Positions 53,027 to 62,515 of a stretch of 64,000 nucleotides of DNA are shown here, in pieces. The translations under genes were made by a program, and so were the position numbers. The stretch comes from Ga0077555 sp046154645 (GTDB lineage: Bacteria > Pseudomonadota > Alphaproteobacteria > Rhizobiales > Hyphomicrobiaceae): NCBI GenBank assembly GCA_046154645.1, contig JBJXDZ010000082.1:44234-108233 (forward strand). Reading direction: 5' to 3'. Every line of letters begins with the position of its first letter. Position 1 is the first letter of the stretch. The notes beneath the pieces are model-generated. The model saw nothing but the letters and a program-made list of their open reading frames with translations. It did not search any database and had not been told where the DNA came from.

Positions 53027-53419
53027 TTACTCCTCATCGCCGCCCTCGCGTCCAGGCCGGACGACGCCGTCATCGGCCAATTCCTCGTCCTCGGTCTCGA
53101 GGATGGTGTCGGCCTCTTGCGGCGACTCGATCTCGGCGGCGTCGACCACCAGTGCCTCGTCATCGACAGCTTCAGCCGGCAATTCGGCCTCGGGCACCGG
53201 CGCGACCGGCTTGAATACGCGATCCTGCATGCGCTTGGTGAAGCGCGCCGGCGGGGCCCCGGTCGCCTTGACCGGCGCCAACGAGAGATTGAACGCGGCG
53301 CCGCAATTGGGACAGGCAAAGCCGTCGCGATTGAGATCGTAGAACGGCAGTCCGCAGCTGTCGTTCTGGCAGTGCCGCTTGTTGCCGCGGGCGTCGGTCT
53401 TCGTCAAGGCGAGGGTCAT
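53027..53419 (-). CDS. TIGR02300 family ('FYDLN acid') zinc-ribbon protein
   Basis: A 130-residue protein. RHCQNDSCGLPFYDLNRDG and FACPNCGAAFNL form the N-terminal zinc ribbon, followed by a highly acidic tail (EAVDDEALVVDAAEIE, ETEDEELADDG). The family is restricted to alphaproteobacteria and its role is unknown. The acidic tail suggests a nucleic-acid-mimic or protein-binding role, by inference. Confidence 0.9.
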   Translation of the reverse strand: MTLALTKTDARGNKRHCQNDSCGLPFYDLNRDGFACPNCGAAFNLSLAPVKATGAPPARFTKRMQDRVFKPVAPVPEAELPAEAVDDEALVVDAAEIESPQEADTILETEDEELADDGVVRPGREGGDEE

Positions 53420-53437
53420 GATGCTCTGATCTCGTGG

Positions 53438-53617
53438 TTATTGGCGGGGTGTGTGGATGGTAGCGGCGAGCGTCGAGGCAATGGCCACGATGCGCTCGAG
53501 TTTGAGGGCGGCAGCGCGGCGATTGGCGCGCGAGGGATCAGCCAGATGCTCGCTGATGTCGCGCAGCAGATCGTCAAGGCGATGCAAGACGTCATTGATT
53601 TCTACGGTGCTGGCCAT
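53438..53617 (-). CDS. Short helical protein of unknown function
   Basis: A 59-residue protein from ATG 53617 with HRLDDLLRDISEHLADPSRA and AALKLERIVAIASTLAATI, two amphipathic helices. It lies 18 bases before TIGR02300 on the same strand. Family not recognised. Confidence 0.5.
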   Translation of the reverse strand: MASTVEINDVLHRLDDLLRDISEHLADPSRANRRAAALKLERIVAIASTLAATIHTPRQ

Positions 53618-53643
53618 GGCCACTCCCGGATCGGTGTGCGCTG

Positions 53644-54450
53644 TCATCGGCCGGTTCCGCGCGGCACACAAGCACCGCCTTGCCGCTCGAAGGGCCGTTC
53701 GCACTCCCAGCGCGTGCCGGAGCTGTCGAGGAAAGCATGGGCCGGCAGCGTCACTGCGACACAACCCCCGGCTTCTCGAGAGAAGCCACGGCTGCAGTGC
53801 CACTCGCGGCCGGCATTGTCGAGGTGCGCGTTGGTCGGCAGGGCGATCTTGTCACAAACGTCCTTGCCTTCACGGTAGCCGCGCTCGCAGTTCCAGCCCT
53901 TGCCGAAGGTCGAGCCGTCCAGATAACCATTGGCTGGCACCTTGATGGCGACGCAGGCGTTGTTGACTGCGCGGAAGCCGCGATTGCATTCCCAGGCGCG
54001 GGCATGGCTGGCGTCGGTCAGGAAGGCGTTGTCCGGCACCACGACGACATGGCAGCCGCCATTCCGCTTCTCATAGCCGCGCTCGCACAACCAGCCGTCG
54101 CCATAGTTGCGGTCGGACAGGAAGGCGTTGCTGGGCACGGCGATGGCGATACAGGCACCGTTGGCTTCCCGAAAGCCTCGCTTGCAATCCCAGCCGCTGC
54201 CATAGCTCGATGCGGTGAGGTAGGCATTGGCTGGCAGGGTGATCGAGATGCAGCCCTCGTCCTTCTGGCGAAACCCCGGCTTGCAATCCCAGCCATCACC
54301 GTAGGAGCGCGGCAACGCATTGGCGGGCACGGGCTTGGTGCGGGACTGTGCGGCGGCGGAACTGGACAGCCATCCGGTCATGGCGACCGGCGCCGCGGCG
54401 ACGAGAGTGACGACCAGAACCAGCAGAACGTGCATTCGGCGGCGTTGCAT
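53644..54450 (-). CDS. Exported protein of seven tandem Cys-pair repeats
   Basis: A 268-residue protein with a signal peptide (about 1-35, ending AAAQS). The rest is seven repeats of about 31-33 residues with the pattern P-x-NA-x-L...G-x-GW-x-C-x-RGF...C-x-x-I/V. Each has two cysteines, giving 14 in total and no odd one, so seven intra-repeat disulfides are likely. The last two repeats lack the YG linker and are slightly shorter. This would make a rigid rod in the periplasm or outside the cell. Function unknown. Confidence 0.85.
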   Translation of the reverse strand: MQRRRMHVLLVLVVTLVAAAPVAMTGWLSSSAAAQSRTKPVPANALPRSYGDGWDCKPGFRQKDEGCISITLPANAYLTASSYGSGWDCKRGFREANGACIAIAVPSNAFLSDRNYGDGWLCERGYEKRNGGCHVVVVPDNAFLTDASHARAWECNRGFRAVNNACVAIKVPANGYLDGSTFGKGWNCERGYREGKDVCDKIALPTNAHLDNAGREWHCSRGFSREAGGCVAVTLPAHAFLDSSGTRWECERPFERQGGACVPRGTGR

Positions 54451-54904
54451 GGCGGCTTTCTACGTTGGCTCAGCTTGGCCTTGAAACCGGCCGGTCGTGT
54501 CGGTGCGACGCAGCGGAACGCGGGTCGGATTGCGGCGCCAGCGCCTAGGATTTGAGTGAGGATGGCGGCTCAAACCAAGCCGACCAAACGACGTCAATGG
54601 CGGTGGTCCACCATTAGCAACAGGCCCACAGCTCCGAATGCCCGCCGCAACGCTGCCTTGCGACAGCTGGCCGGGTCACCCTCGATCCGCAGGGTTGAAG
54701 GTCAGAGACGAATTTGCGTGCCGAAGCAACAAGGCCAGCGCGCTGTCGAGGTCAGACGGCGGTTCAGGAAACTCGGCGCCGCGTCGCTTGGCCGCCAGCA
54801 GCCTCCGTCAGTTCGGCTGCAGCGCTTGTACCGTACAGGGTGCCGGCTCCCCTGTCCAAGACAATCGCGGCTTGCGAGGTTGCCGGCCTTGCCGCGCCGG
54901 CCAC
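54451..54904. other. 454-base gap with decayed-looking minus-strand frames
   Basis: No confident gene. On the minus strand, two short frames without start codons read like protein: SDLDSALALLLRHANSSL around 54700-54760 and RRAFGAVGLLLMVDHRH near 54600-54650. They sit in different frames and each is short, so they may be remnants of one small gene or chance. Confidence 0.3.
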
Positions 54905-55957
54905 TTACGCCAACGCCAGCTTGTAGGTTTCAGCGGCACAACGGCGGAACATCCAATCCCTCTCTTCAGTGGAATAGGCGCGAGAGACGATCTTGAGGGC
55001 GTTCCACAGATTGCCGTAGCTGCAGCTCCCCTTGTCGACCGGGAAGTTGCTCTCGAACATGGCCCGCTTCGGTCCGAACGCTTCAATGCAGGTCTCGAGC
55101 TGCGGCCCCCAAGCCTTGGCCAGCTGCTCCGAGGACGGCGGCAGATCGCCTTCGTGCACATCGAAACCAAACAGCTTCATGCCGAGACCACCGAGCTTGA
55201 TGCGGACATTCGGGCATTTGCCGAGCTCCAGCATCGAGGCGCGCCATTCCTTGAAGGTGTCGGCCTTGCGCGCGGCATAAGGCCCGATGCCGATGGCGCC
55301 GCCGCAGTGGTCGACGATGATGGTCGCCTCCGGCACGGCGCGGGCAACCGCCAGCACCTCGGGCAGTTGCGTATGATACATGAAGGCATCGAACGTGAGC
55401 TGCATCGAGGCCAGCACCCGCAAGCCTTCGAGGAAGCGCGGGTTGGTGAGCACATCCGGCGGCGGGTTGGCCGACGAGCCGCGAGCGGCCGGATCCGTGT
55501 GCCAGGCCGAAATGTTGCGCACGCCCTTGAAGCGCGGCCCACCGGCGCGGCACTCGGCTTCCAGCACGTCGCGCACGCGCGCTCCAAGACCGAGTTCCGC
55601 ATAGCCGACGATGCCTTCGCACACACGCGTCGGGCCGTAATTGCCGCTGGCGCTCATGGCGGCGTAGCCGTTGGCGAATTCGACCTCACCAACCGGCGCC
55701 ATCACGGGATCGCCATGCTTGCGGTACATGGCGTGGCATTCGATGAATACCGTCGAGATGATGTTGTGCCCGGTCCCTAAGTCCTGATTCAGCTCGTCGA
55801 GAAAATAGCGCGTGTCACGGACCGGCGCGTCCCACAGATGGTGGTGCGGATCGATGATCGGCAGTTGTGGCTCCAGCGCCGCCTCCTGGCGCTTCGCCAG
55901 CCAATCCGGGCGCACCTTGATATGCCGGGTCTGCGTGCGTTCGATCGGATCGCTCAT
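54905..55957 (-). CDS. Amidohydrolase-2 family hydrolase
   Basis: A 350-residue TIM-barrel hydrolase from ATG 55957 (GGAGG upstream). It has LPIIDPHHHLWDAPVRDTRY (metal HxH), STVFIECHAMY, ATIIVDHCGGAIG and MFESNFPVDKGSC near the C-terminus, typical of the COG3618 lactonase/amidohydrolase-2 group. It probably opens a lactone or cyclic amide. Divergent from the hydantoinase pair, so a related role is possible. Confidence 0.9.
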   Translation of the reverse strand: MSDPIERTQTRHIKVRPDWLAKRQEAALEPQLPIIDPHHHLWDAPVRDTRYFLDELNQDLGTGHNIISTVFIECHAMYRKHGDPVMAPVGEVEFANGYAAMSASGNYGPTRVCEGIVGYAELGLGARVRDVLEAECRAGGPRFKGVRNISAWHTDPAARGSSANPPPDVLTNPRFLEGLRVLASMQLTFDAFMYHTQLPEVLAVARAVPEATIIVDHCGGAIGIGPYAARKADTFKEWRASMLELGKCPNVRIKLGGLGMKLFGFDVHEGDLPPSSEQLAKAWGPQLETCIEAFGPKRAMFESNFPVDKGSCSYGNLWNALKIVSRAYSTEERDWMFRRCAAETYKLALA

Positions 55958-56227
55958 CGGGGTTGCCTCCGGGGACGGTTGACGGTTTGGCCCCATATCA
56001 CCATGCGGCTGGATGTTCGCAAAAGCGAGATTCGGGACAGCAGCCATGCATGCCCGCACCAGCAGCCATCACACCCGTCGCAACTGGACGTCAGGCCATC
56101 CCCGCAAGATGCGTGACGGGGGCAGGCGCCGCAGGCCGCACGTTGTCCGCTTGCCAAGCGGCCGGGTTTGCCGCCTTATCCGGCCGTTGCCATGACACGC
56201 CCGCCAGCCAGAGATGCAAGCGCCCTG

Positions 56228-58282
56228 ATGACCGCCAAGACATCCGTCCGCATCGCCGTCGACATCGGCGGCACCTTTACCGACCTGCAGATCCTCGATG
56301 AGGCGAGCGGCGCCACCTACGCCGCCAAGACCCCGACGACGCCGGATGATCCCTCCGAGGGCCTATTGACCGGCATTCGCGAGGCAGCGGCCACATACAA
56401 TTTTGGGCTCGGCGATATCACGGCGCTGATGCATGGCACCACCATCGCCACCAACGCTGTATTGCAACGACGCCTGGCGATGGGCGCACTGATCACCACC
56501 GAGGGCTTCGAGGACGTACTGGAAATCGGCCGGCATTTCCGCCGCGATGTCTATGCCAACAAGGCGGAGCGCCGCGCGATCCTCATTCCCCGGGCGCGGC
56601 GGTTCACGGTCAAGGAGCGCATGCGCGTTGGTGGCGTGATGGAGACACCACTGGACGAGGCCAGTGTGCGTGCGGTGGCCGAGAAGCTGGTTGCCGGTGA
56701 CGTCAAGGCCGTGGCGGTGTCGCTGCTGCATGCCTATGCCAATCCGGCGCACGAGCAGCGCATCGCCGAGATCCTGGCCAAGGCTGTGCCCGGCATCGAC
56801 GTGTCGCTGTCGCACGAAGTGTCGCCCGAGATCCGTGAGTTCGAGCGCACCTCGACGACGGTGCTCAATGCGCTACTGATGCCGGTGGTGCGGGGCTATC
56901 TGGAGCGGTTGCGCGCGCGGTTGGCGGAGGCGGGCTTCAAGGCGCCGGTGTATCTGGTGCAATCCAACGGCGGCGTCACGACACCAGAGACGGCCGCGCG
57001 GCAACCGGCGCGCCTGCTGCTCTCGGGGCCAAGTGGCGGCGCGTTGGCGGCCGAGACCATTGCGCGGCGTCTCGCCATGCCCAATCTCGTCGCCGTCGAC
57101 ATGGGCGGGACGAGCTACGACGTTTCGATCGTCAACGAGGGTCGCATCCGCCTGATCCAGGAGGGCACGGTCGATGGCCTGCCGGTGCGCCTGCCGATGA
57201 TCGAGATTCGCACCATCGGCTCGGGCGGCGGCTCCATTGCCCAGGTCGAAGCGAGCGGCCGCTTGCGCGTTGGCCCCGAAAGCGCCGGCGCCAAGCCGGG
57301 ACCCGTCTGCTACGGGCGCGGCGGCACGGAGCCCACGGTGACGGACGCCAACGTCGTGCTTGGCCGCATCGATCCGGGTTTCTTTCTCGGCGGCGCCATG
57401 CGGCTCGATGCCGAGAGCGCATCCAAGGCCGTTGCCGAGCGCGTCGCCAAACCGTTGGGGCTTGGCATCGAGGCTGCAGCCGAGGGCATCGCTGCTGTCG
57501 CGGTCTCGCGCATGGCAGGCGCCATCCGGTTGTCGCTGTTCGAGAAGGGGCTCGACCCCGAGGATTTCACGTTGCTCTCGTTCGGCGGCGCCAGCGGCTT
57601 GCATGCCTGCGACACGGCCGACGCCATGGGCATTCAGCGCGTCGTCTTCCCACGCGATCCCGGCACGCTGAGTGCCTGGGGCATGCTGTACTCCGATATC
57701 GTGCACAGCCTGACACGCTCTCGCCTTATGAAAGCTGATGCTGCGGCCGTCGAGCGTCTGGCCGTTCTATGCGCCGAACTCGAAGCCGAAGGCCGCGCCG
57801 TGCTGACGCGCGATGGCGTGCCGGCCGACCGGCAGATGTTGCCGTTTGCGGTCGACATGCGCTATCCGGGCCAAGCCTACGAGATCCAGGTGCCGTTGGC
57901 GTCACCGCGGGAATTGCCCAAGGCCATTGCGGATTTCCATGCCGCGCACATGAAGCAATACGCGCACGCCGAGCCGCACATGACGCCGGAAATCGTGGCG
58001 GTGCGGCTGTCGGCAACGGGACGTCTCGCCAAACCGGTCGAACGCGACATCAAGCTTGGCGCCAGCGGACCACCGAAGCCTAAGCGCCGCGTCTTCATCG
58101 CGGGCCGATGGCAGGAAACAACGGTGCTGGTGCGCACGGCGATCGGCGACGACGCGCAGCTCGCAGGCCCTCTCATCATCGAGGAGGACCACGCCACGCA
58201 CTATGTGCCGCCCGGTTGGAAGCTGACGGTGGCACCATCGGGCGATCTGATCGTGACGCGAACCGCGGGAGGCGCCGCATGA
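56228..58282 (+). CDS. Hydantoinase/oxoprolinase subunit A
   Basis: About 684 residues from ATG 56228 (ATG 56192 is an alternative). It has VRIAVDIGGTFTDLQIL (phosphate-binding ASKHA loop), ALMHGTTIATNAVLQRR, VDMGGTSYDVSIV and LLSFGGASGLHACD. These ATP-dependent enzymes open hydantoins, oxoprolines or act on acetone/acetophenone. The C-terminal region ends in the VPPGWKLTVAPSGD domain of the family. The stop overlaps subunit B by ATGA. Confidence 0.93.
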   Translation: MTAKTSVRIAVDIGGTFTDLQILDEASGATYAAKTPTTPDDPSEGLLTGIREAAATYNFGLGDITALMHGTTIATNAVLQRRLAMGALITTEGFEDVLEIGRHFRRDVYANKAERRAILIPRARRFTVKERMRVGGVMETPLDEASVRAVAEKLVAGDVKAVAVSLLHAYANPAHEQRIAEILAKAVPGIDVSLSHEVSPEIREFERTSTTVLNALLMPVVRGYLERLRARLAEAGFKAPVYLVQSNGGVTTPETAARQPARLLLSGPSGGALAAETIARRLAMPNLVAVDMGGTSYDVSIVNEGRIRLIQEGTVDGLPVRLPMIEIRTIGSGGGSIAQVEASGRLRVGPESAGAKPGPVCYGRGGTEPTVTDANVVLGRIDPGFFLGGAMRLDAESASKAVAERVAKPLGLGIEAAAEGIAAVAVSRMAGAIRLSLFEKGLDPEDFTLLSFGGASGLHACDTADAMGIQRVVFPRDPGTLSAWGMLYSDIVHSLTRSRLMKADAAAVERLAVLCAELEAEGRAVLTRDGVPADRQMLPFAVDMRYPGQAYEIQVPLASPRELPKAIADFHAAHMKQYAHAEPHMTPEIVAVRLSATGRLAKPVERDIKLGASGPPKPKRRVFIAGRWQETTVLVRTAIGDDAQLAGPLIIEEDHATHYVPPGWKLTVAPSGDLIVTRTAGGAA

Positions 58283-59991
58283 GCGCGACACACACGCCCT
58301 TGAATGCCGTGCAGCTCGAGATCATCCGCAATGCGCTGGTGGCCGCCGCCGAGGAGATGGGCATTACCATCTGGCGCACCAGCCGCTCGAGCGTCGTGCG
58401 CGACCTGCTCGACTACTCGACCTGCATGTTCGACGCCGGCGGCAAGTGCGTGGCGCAGGCGACCTGCATTCCCCAGCATCTGAACTCCATCACCAGCTGT
58501 CTCGACGACATCCTGGCCCACCATTTCCCCATTGCCGAATGGCAGCCGGGCGACATCATCATCACCAACGACCCCTATGCCGGCGGCCAGCATCTCAACG
58601 ACATCCTGACCTTCAAGCCGGTGTTCGTCGAAGATCGACTGGTCGGCATTGCCGGCGTCATCGTGCATCATCTGGACGTCGGCGGCGGCGCTCCAGGTAG
58701 CTACTACGCTGGTGCGACAGAGATCTTTCACGAGGGTTTCCGCATCCCGCCCATGAAGCTGGATGTCGCTGGCCGCCGCAACGCGGAGGTCATCCAGCTG
58801 CTGTTGCGCAATTCACGCGAGCCAGCCAACGTCGGTGGCGACTTCGCCTCGCAACTGGCCGCCCTCGACATCGGGCTCAAGGGGCTCGAGCGCATCGCCC
58901 GCCGCTATGGTCCGGATGTGCTTGCCGCGGCCTGCCACGGCATCCGCGCCCAATCCGAGGCGGCGCTACGGGCCAAAATCAGGGCCATTCCCGACGGCGT
59001 TTACGCCTTCGAGGACTATGTCGATGACGACGGCATCGACCGCGAGCAGAAGGTCCGCATCGCCGTTCGCATGACCGTTCGCGGCGATGAGATCGAAATC
59101 GATCTCTCCGGCTCCAGCCCGCAGGTGCAGGGTCCGATCAACTGCACGCGCAATATGGCGGCGTCCGGCGTCTTCTGCGGCATCCTGATGTCGATCGGCA
59201 ATGACATCCCCGCCAACGCCGGCTGCTACGAGCCGGTGCGCATCGTGGCCCCCGACGGGCTTTGCGTCACCTGCCTGTCGCCGGCCCCGGTCGCCAACCG
59301 AATGGCGATCGGCCATCGCATCGTCAACACCGTCATGGGCGCGTTCGCGCAGGCATTGCCCGGCCAGATTCCTGCCGCCTACTACGGTGTCTCCTATGCC
59401 TTCGCCGCCAACCTGATCGATGCCGATGGCCGCCGTCGCGTCTACTTCGATCTGACCTGCGGCGGCTGGGGCGGACACCCAGAAGAGGACGGCGCCAATG
59501 GCTTCTCGTGCGGACTGCACAACATCGCCAACGCGCCGATCGAGACGCTGGAATCGACGCTGCCGGTCACGTTCGAGCGCTATAGCCTGGCGCCGGATAC
59601 GGGCGGAGCCGGCCGCATGCGCGGAGGCTGCGGTCTGGTGCGCGCCTATCGTATCGATGCCGAGGTCGGCCTCATCTCGTGCAACCTCGATCGCTTCAAA
59701 GCGGCGCCCTATGGTCTGGATGGCGGCAAGTCGGCAGCGCTCAGTCATGCTGAACTGGTGCGCGCTGCAACCGGCAAGGTGGAATCCCTGCCCTCGAAAA
59801 TCGCCGGCCTCAAGGCGCACAAGGGCGATGTGTTCCGCTTGACCACGACCGGCGGCGGTGGCTACGGCAACCCGGCCGAGCGCGACCCGGAGGCCATCCG
59901 GACCGACATCGAGAACGGCTATGTCACGGCCGAAGCTGCCAAGCGTGATTACGGATACACCGGGGCATCGCCGTTATTGCCCAAAAAATAG
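58279..59991 (+). CDS. Hydantoinase B/oxoprolinase family subunit
   Basis: A 570-residue HyuB protein. LEIIRNALVAAAEEMGITI, DFSTCMFDAGGK-like DYSTCMFDAGGKCVAQ, PGDIIITNDPYAGGQHLND and GGGGYGNPAERDPE are its signatures. It forms the complex with subunit A at ATGA-coupled stoichiometry. Substrate unknown; the nearby divergent amidohydrolase supports cyclic-amide or lactone turnover. Confidence 0.95.
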   Translation: MSATHTPLNAVQLEIIRNALVAAAEEMGITIWRTSRSSVVRDLLDYSTCMFDAGGKCVAQATCIPQHLNSITSCLDDILAHHFPIAEWQPGDIIITNDPYAGGQHLNDILTFKPVFVEDRLVGIAGVIVHHLDVGGGAPGSYYAGATEIFHEGFRIPPMKLDVAGRRNAEVIQLLLRNSREPANVGGDFASQLAALDIGLKGLERIARRYGPDVLAAACHGIRAQSEAALRAKIRAIPDGVYAFEDYVDDDGIDREQKVRIAVRMTVRGDEIEIDLSGSSPQVQGPINCTRNMAASGVFCGILMSIGNDIPANAGCYEPVRIVAPDGLCVTCLSPAPVANRMAIGHRIVNTVMGAFAQALPGQIPAAYYGVSYAFAANLIDADGRRRVYFDLTCGGWGGHPEEDGANGFSCGLHNIANAPIETLESTLPVTFERYSLAPDTGGAGRMRGGCGLVRAYRIDAEVGLISCNLDRFKAAPYGLDGGKSAALSHAELVRAATGKVESLPSKIAGLKAHKGDVFRLTTTGGGGYGNPAERDPEAIRTDIENGYVTAEAAKRDYGYTGASPLLPKK

Positions 59992-60050
59992 GCTGGAATC
60001 GGCGTCGCACTCGTGGTGTCCTAAAAGCAGGCAAATCACGCGAATGCCAG

Positions 60051-60407
60051 ATGGGCGACAGGGTCGAACATAGCCGGTTACTGCGCGGGCCGAAGCCGCC
60101 ATGGTTGCGCCTGCGCCGGCCACCGGAGATCGTCGCCTGGGGGCTGGGGCTGCCAGCGCAGATCGGCCACAACAACGGCCCGCCGCTTGAGGACGAGGTC
60201 AACGACGGCTTCGTGCGCTATCGCTGGCGCAAGGCGCACAAGGAAGCCTGGAAGAACCCGCCGATGAGCATCCTGCGCTTCCGCGTTGCCCGTGCCGAAG
60301 CCGCGGGCGTCACCTACGAGGAGTACACCAGCACGCTGCTCGACACCGGCCGCCACCTGCAAGCCGCCGACGTCGCCAAGCGTAAGGCGGAGAAGGGCGA
60401 GACGTAG
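60051..60407 (+). CDS. Conserved small protein of unknown function
   Basis: A 118-residue protein. It has IGHNNGPPLEDEV in the middle, a motif seen in uncharacterised alphaproteobacterial proteins, then a lysine/tryptophan-rich stretch WRKAHKEAWKNPP and a helix with EYTSTLLDTGRHLQAADVA. The start codon is not certain. Function unknown. Confidence 0.6.
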   Translation: MGDRVEHSRLLRGPKPPWLRLRRPPEIVAWGLGLPAQIGHNNGPPLEDEVNDGFVRYRWRKAHKEAWKNPPMSILRFRVARAEAAGVTYEEYTSTLLDTGRHLQAADVAKRKAEKGET

Positions 60408-60566
60408 GGCGTCAATAGGCCGGCAGGACGTGTTGCGCCGATCGGGCCCGCAGCGGTGCAATACGGCGGGAGCGACCTATTGCACCCGACAGTGCCCCCA
60501 TCCCCATCGCCGCAAGCTGTGCTAAGGATCGGGGCTCAGAGCCAATCCAGCCAGCCGAGTGCGCCC

Positions 60567-60896
60567 ATGCCCAACAAGTCCCCTGCCGAATGCAAAGACC
60601 TGTCCGATGTGCGGGTCGAGATCGACCGTTGCGATAAGGCCCTGGTCGACATGATCGGCGAGCGCTTCGGCTACGTCGAGCGCGCCTGGCAGATCAAACT
60701 CGGCCTCAAGCAGGAGGCCAACGTGCCCTGGCGCAACCAGCAGGTGATCGACCGCGTCCGCGCCCAGGCCAAGGAGCGGGGCGTGCCACCGGACCTGTGC
60801 GAGGCGCTGTGGCGGCAGATGATCGGCTGGTTCATCCAGTACGAGGAAGAGAAGCTGCGCGACGAGATCGAGGCCGGCGCCAAGAAGAAGGACTGA
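60567..60896 (+). CDS. AroQ-type chorismate mutase
   Basis: A 109-residue all-helical protein from ATG 60567. VRVEIDRCDKALVDMIGERFGYVERA is a split match to the AroQ first helix, and VIDRVRAQAKERGV and EALWRQMIGWFIQYEEE give the rest of the fold. It converts chorismate to prephenate, or is a salicylate-type lyase relative (PchB). No signal peptide. It follows the GHNNGPP protein. Confidence 0.85.
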   Translation: MPNKSPAECKDLSDVRVEIDRCDKALVDMIGERFGYVERAWQIKLGLKQEANVPWRNQQVIDRVRAQAKERGVPPDLCEALWRQMIGWFIQYEEEKLRDEIEAGAKKKD

Positions 60897-61031
60897 GCTC
60901 ACGTCGCCGCGGTCCAGTGGCGATCAGCGCTAACGGTGCTGGCAATTGGCCCGGCAATGCCGCTGCCGGCTGCGCCGGGGTTCTGGTAGACTTGCCATCC
61001 AGCGTGGCGGACAAGCGGACGGCGACAAAAC

Positions 61032-62108
61032 GTGCGGGGACCCTTCAACATCGGCGGCCAGGCCGTGGCAGTTGGCACCAGGCAGCTGGTCGATCTGCCG
61101 GTGTCGAAGCTGTCGAACCACACGCCGGTGACCCTGCCGGTGCACGTGTTGCATGGGCCGCAGCCGGGACCGACGGTGTTCATCTCGGCGGCCATTCATG
61201 GCGATGAGCTGAATGGCGTCGAGATCATCCGCCGCGTGCTGAAAACCCTGCAGCCGTCGCAGATTGCCGGCACCTTGCTCGCCATTCCCGTGGTCAATGC
61301 CTACGGCTTCATCGGCCGCTCCCGCTACCTGCCCGACCGACGTGATCTCAACCGATCGTTTCCAGGTTCGGCCAGTGGCTCGCTGGCGGCGCGGCTGGCC
61401 CATATCTTCGTCACCGAAGTGGTGCGCCGCTGCCAGATCGGCGTCGACCTGCACACCGCCGCCGTGCATCGCGTGAACCTGCCGCAGATCCGCGCCGCCA
61501 CCATCGGGCAACCGAAGGCCCGCGCGCTGGCCGAGGCGTTCGGCGCCCAGGTGGTGATCGAGAGCCCGGAGCGGCCGGGATCGCTGCGCAAGGCGGCGCG
61601 CGAGGCTGGCGTCGATGTCCTGGTCTATGAAGGCGGCGAGGGGCTGCGCTTCGACGAGTTCGCGATCAAGGCCGGCGTCGACGGCATCGCGCGGCTGATG
61701 CTGCATGTCGGCATGCTGGAGATGGCCGACGGCGTCGAGCCACCGGCCAAGGACATGGCGCGGGGGCCGGTGTTCGCCAACGCCTCGAAGTGGGTGCGGG
61801 CGCCGGATGGCGGCGTGTTCCGCACGGCCAAACGCATCGGCAACTCCGTCGGCGAAGGCGAGGTCATCGGCTCGGTCGCCAACCCCTACGAGGACAGCGA
61901 GATCCCCGTGCGCAGCCCCAAACGCGGCATCATCGTCGGCGCCACCACGCTGCCGATCGTCAACATGGGCGATGCGCTGTTCCATATCGCCTGGGCGGAC
62001 GAGCATGCCCGCGCCAAGATCGATCGCGAGCCCGTGCCCGACCTGGCCCCGCCACCCGCGCGCGAGACGCAGGCCGAAGCGCTGATGGACGAAGACGAGA
62101 TCATATGA
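61032..62108 (+). CDS. Succinylglutamate desuccinylase/aspartoacylase-type deacylase
   Basis: A 358-residue M14-like zinc enzyme from GTG 61032. SAAIHGDELNGVEIIRRVL supplies the first His and Glu ligands, RRDLNRSFPGS the arginine pair, and IGVDLHTAAVHRVNLPQIRA the second His. A C-terminal beta domain (VRSPKRGIIVGATTLPIVNMG) follows. It would remove an acyl group from an amino-acid-like substrate. Confidence 0.9.
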   Translation: MRGPFNIGGQAVAVGTRQLVDLPVSKLSNHTPVTLPVHVLHGPQPGPTVFISAAIHGDELNGVEIIRRVLKTLQPSQIAGTLLAIPVVNAYGFIGRSRYLPDRRDLNRSFPGSASGSLAARLAHIFVTEVVRRCQIGVDLHTAAVHRVNLPQIRAATIGQPKARALAEAFGAQVVIESPERPGSLRKAAREAGVDVLVYEGGEGLRFDEFAIKAGVDGIARLMLHVGMLEMADGVEPPAKDMARGPVFANASKWVRAPDGGVFRTAKRIGNSVGEGEVIGSVANPYEDSEIPVRSPKRGIIVGATTLPIVNMGDALFHIAWADEHARAKIDREPVPDLAPPPARETQAEALMDEDEII

Positions 62109-62515
62109 GGGGGCGGGGATGGTGGGGTGCGCGGTCAGATCGAGCCATGTCCGCAGCACCCCCGACATCGAGCGTCGACGGTGCGGATGCTGAACTTGGC
62201 GAGATGGGCCACTTTCGGCAGTGAAACCGATGCTGGGGGATAGGAAAGTTGGGGCTGCTGACTGATGTGGAGCGGAAGTCTCCACAACCCCGTTCACCTA
62301 GATCATCTGCGAATGCGTGGGCCACAGGGCCACGCCGACCGGCGTAGCCCCAAACTTTTTGGGCGGCTCAATCCATCCCCCGCTGCTACGGAACTGCCAG
62401 GGGAGGGCCGTGCGCCGCGGCTGTCAATCGACCATTGGCACTTTTGCGGTAGTTGGTCCTATGTTAAGCGCCAAGGTGATTTGCTTAGTGCCGCCACCAG
62501 CTTGGGAACAGCCGC
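62109..62515. other. 407-base gap before the monooxygenase gene
   Basis: No gene supported. It contains a small perfect hairpin TGTGGAG-N7-CTCCACA (62266-62286). The last part is less GC-rich than its surroundings; TTGGCA (62435) and TATGTT (62460) are 19 bases apart, a poor promoter match before ATG 62516. Confidence 0.4.

Noticed and set aside
53680..54555. Repeats here as a possible CRISPR array
   Set aside because: The DNA repeats are about 99 bases, diverged and in frame, and encode Cys-pair protein repeats; no spacer pattern or cas genes.
54638..55780. A 380-codon plus-strand open frame
   Set aside because: Antisense to the amidohydrolase with its HHHLWD metal motif; no ribosome site or recognisable domain.
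62435..62465. TTGGCA / TATGTT as a promoter for the monooxygenase
   Set aside because: The 19-base spacing and weak -10 make it too poor to list as a feature.
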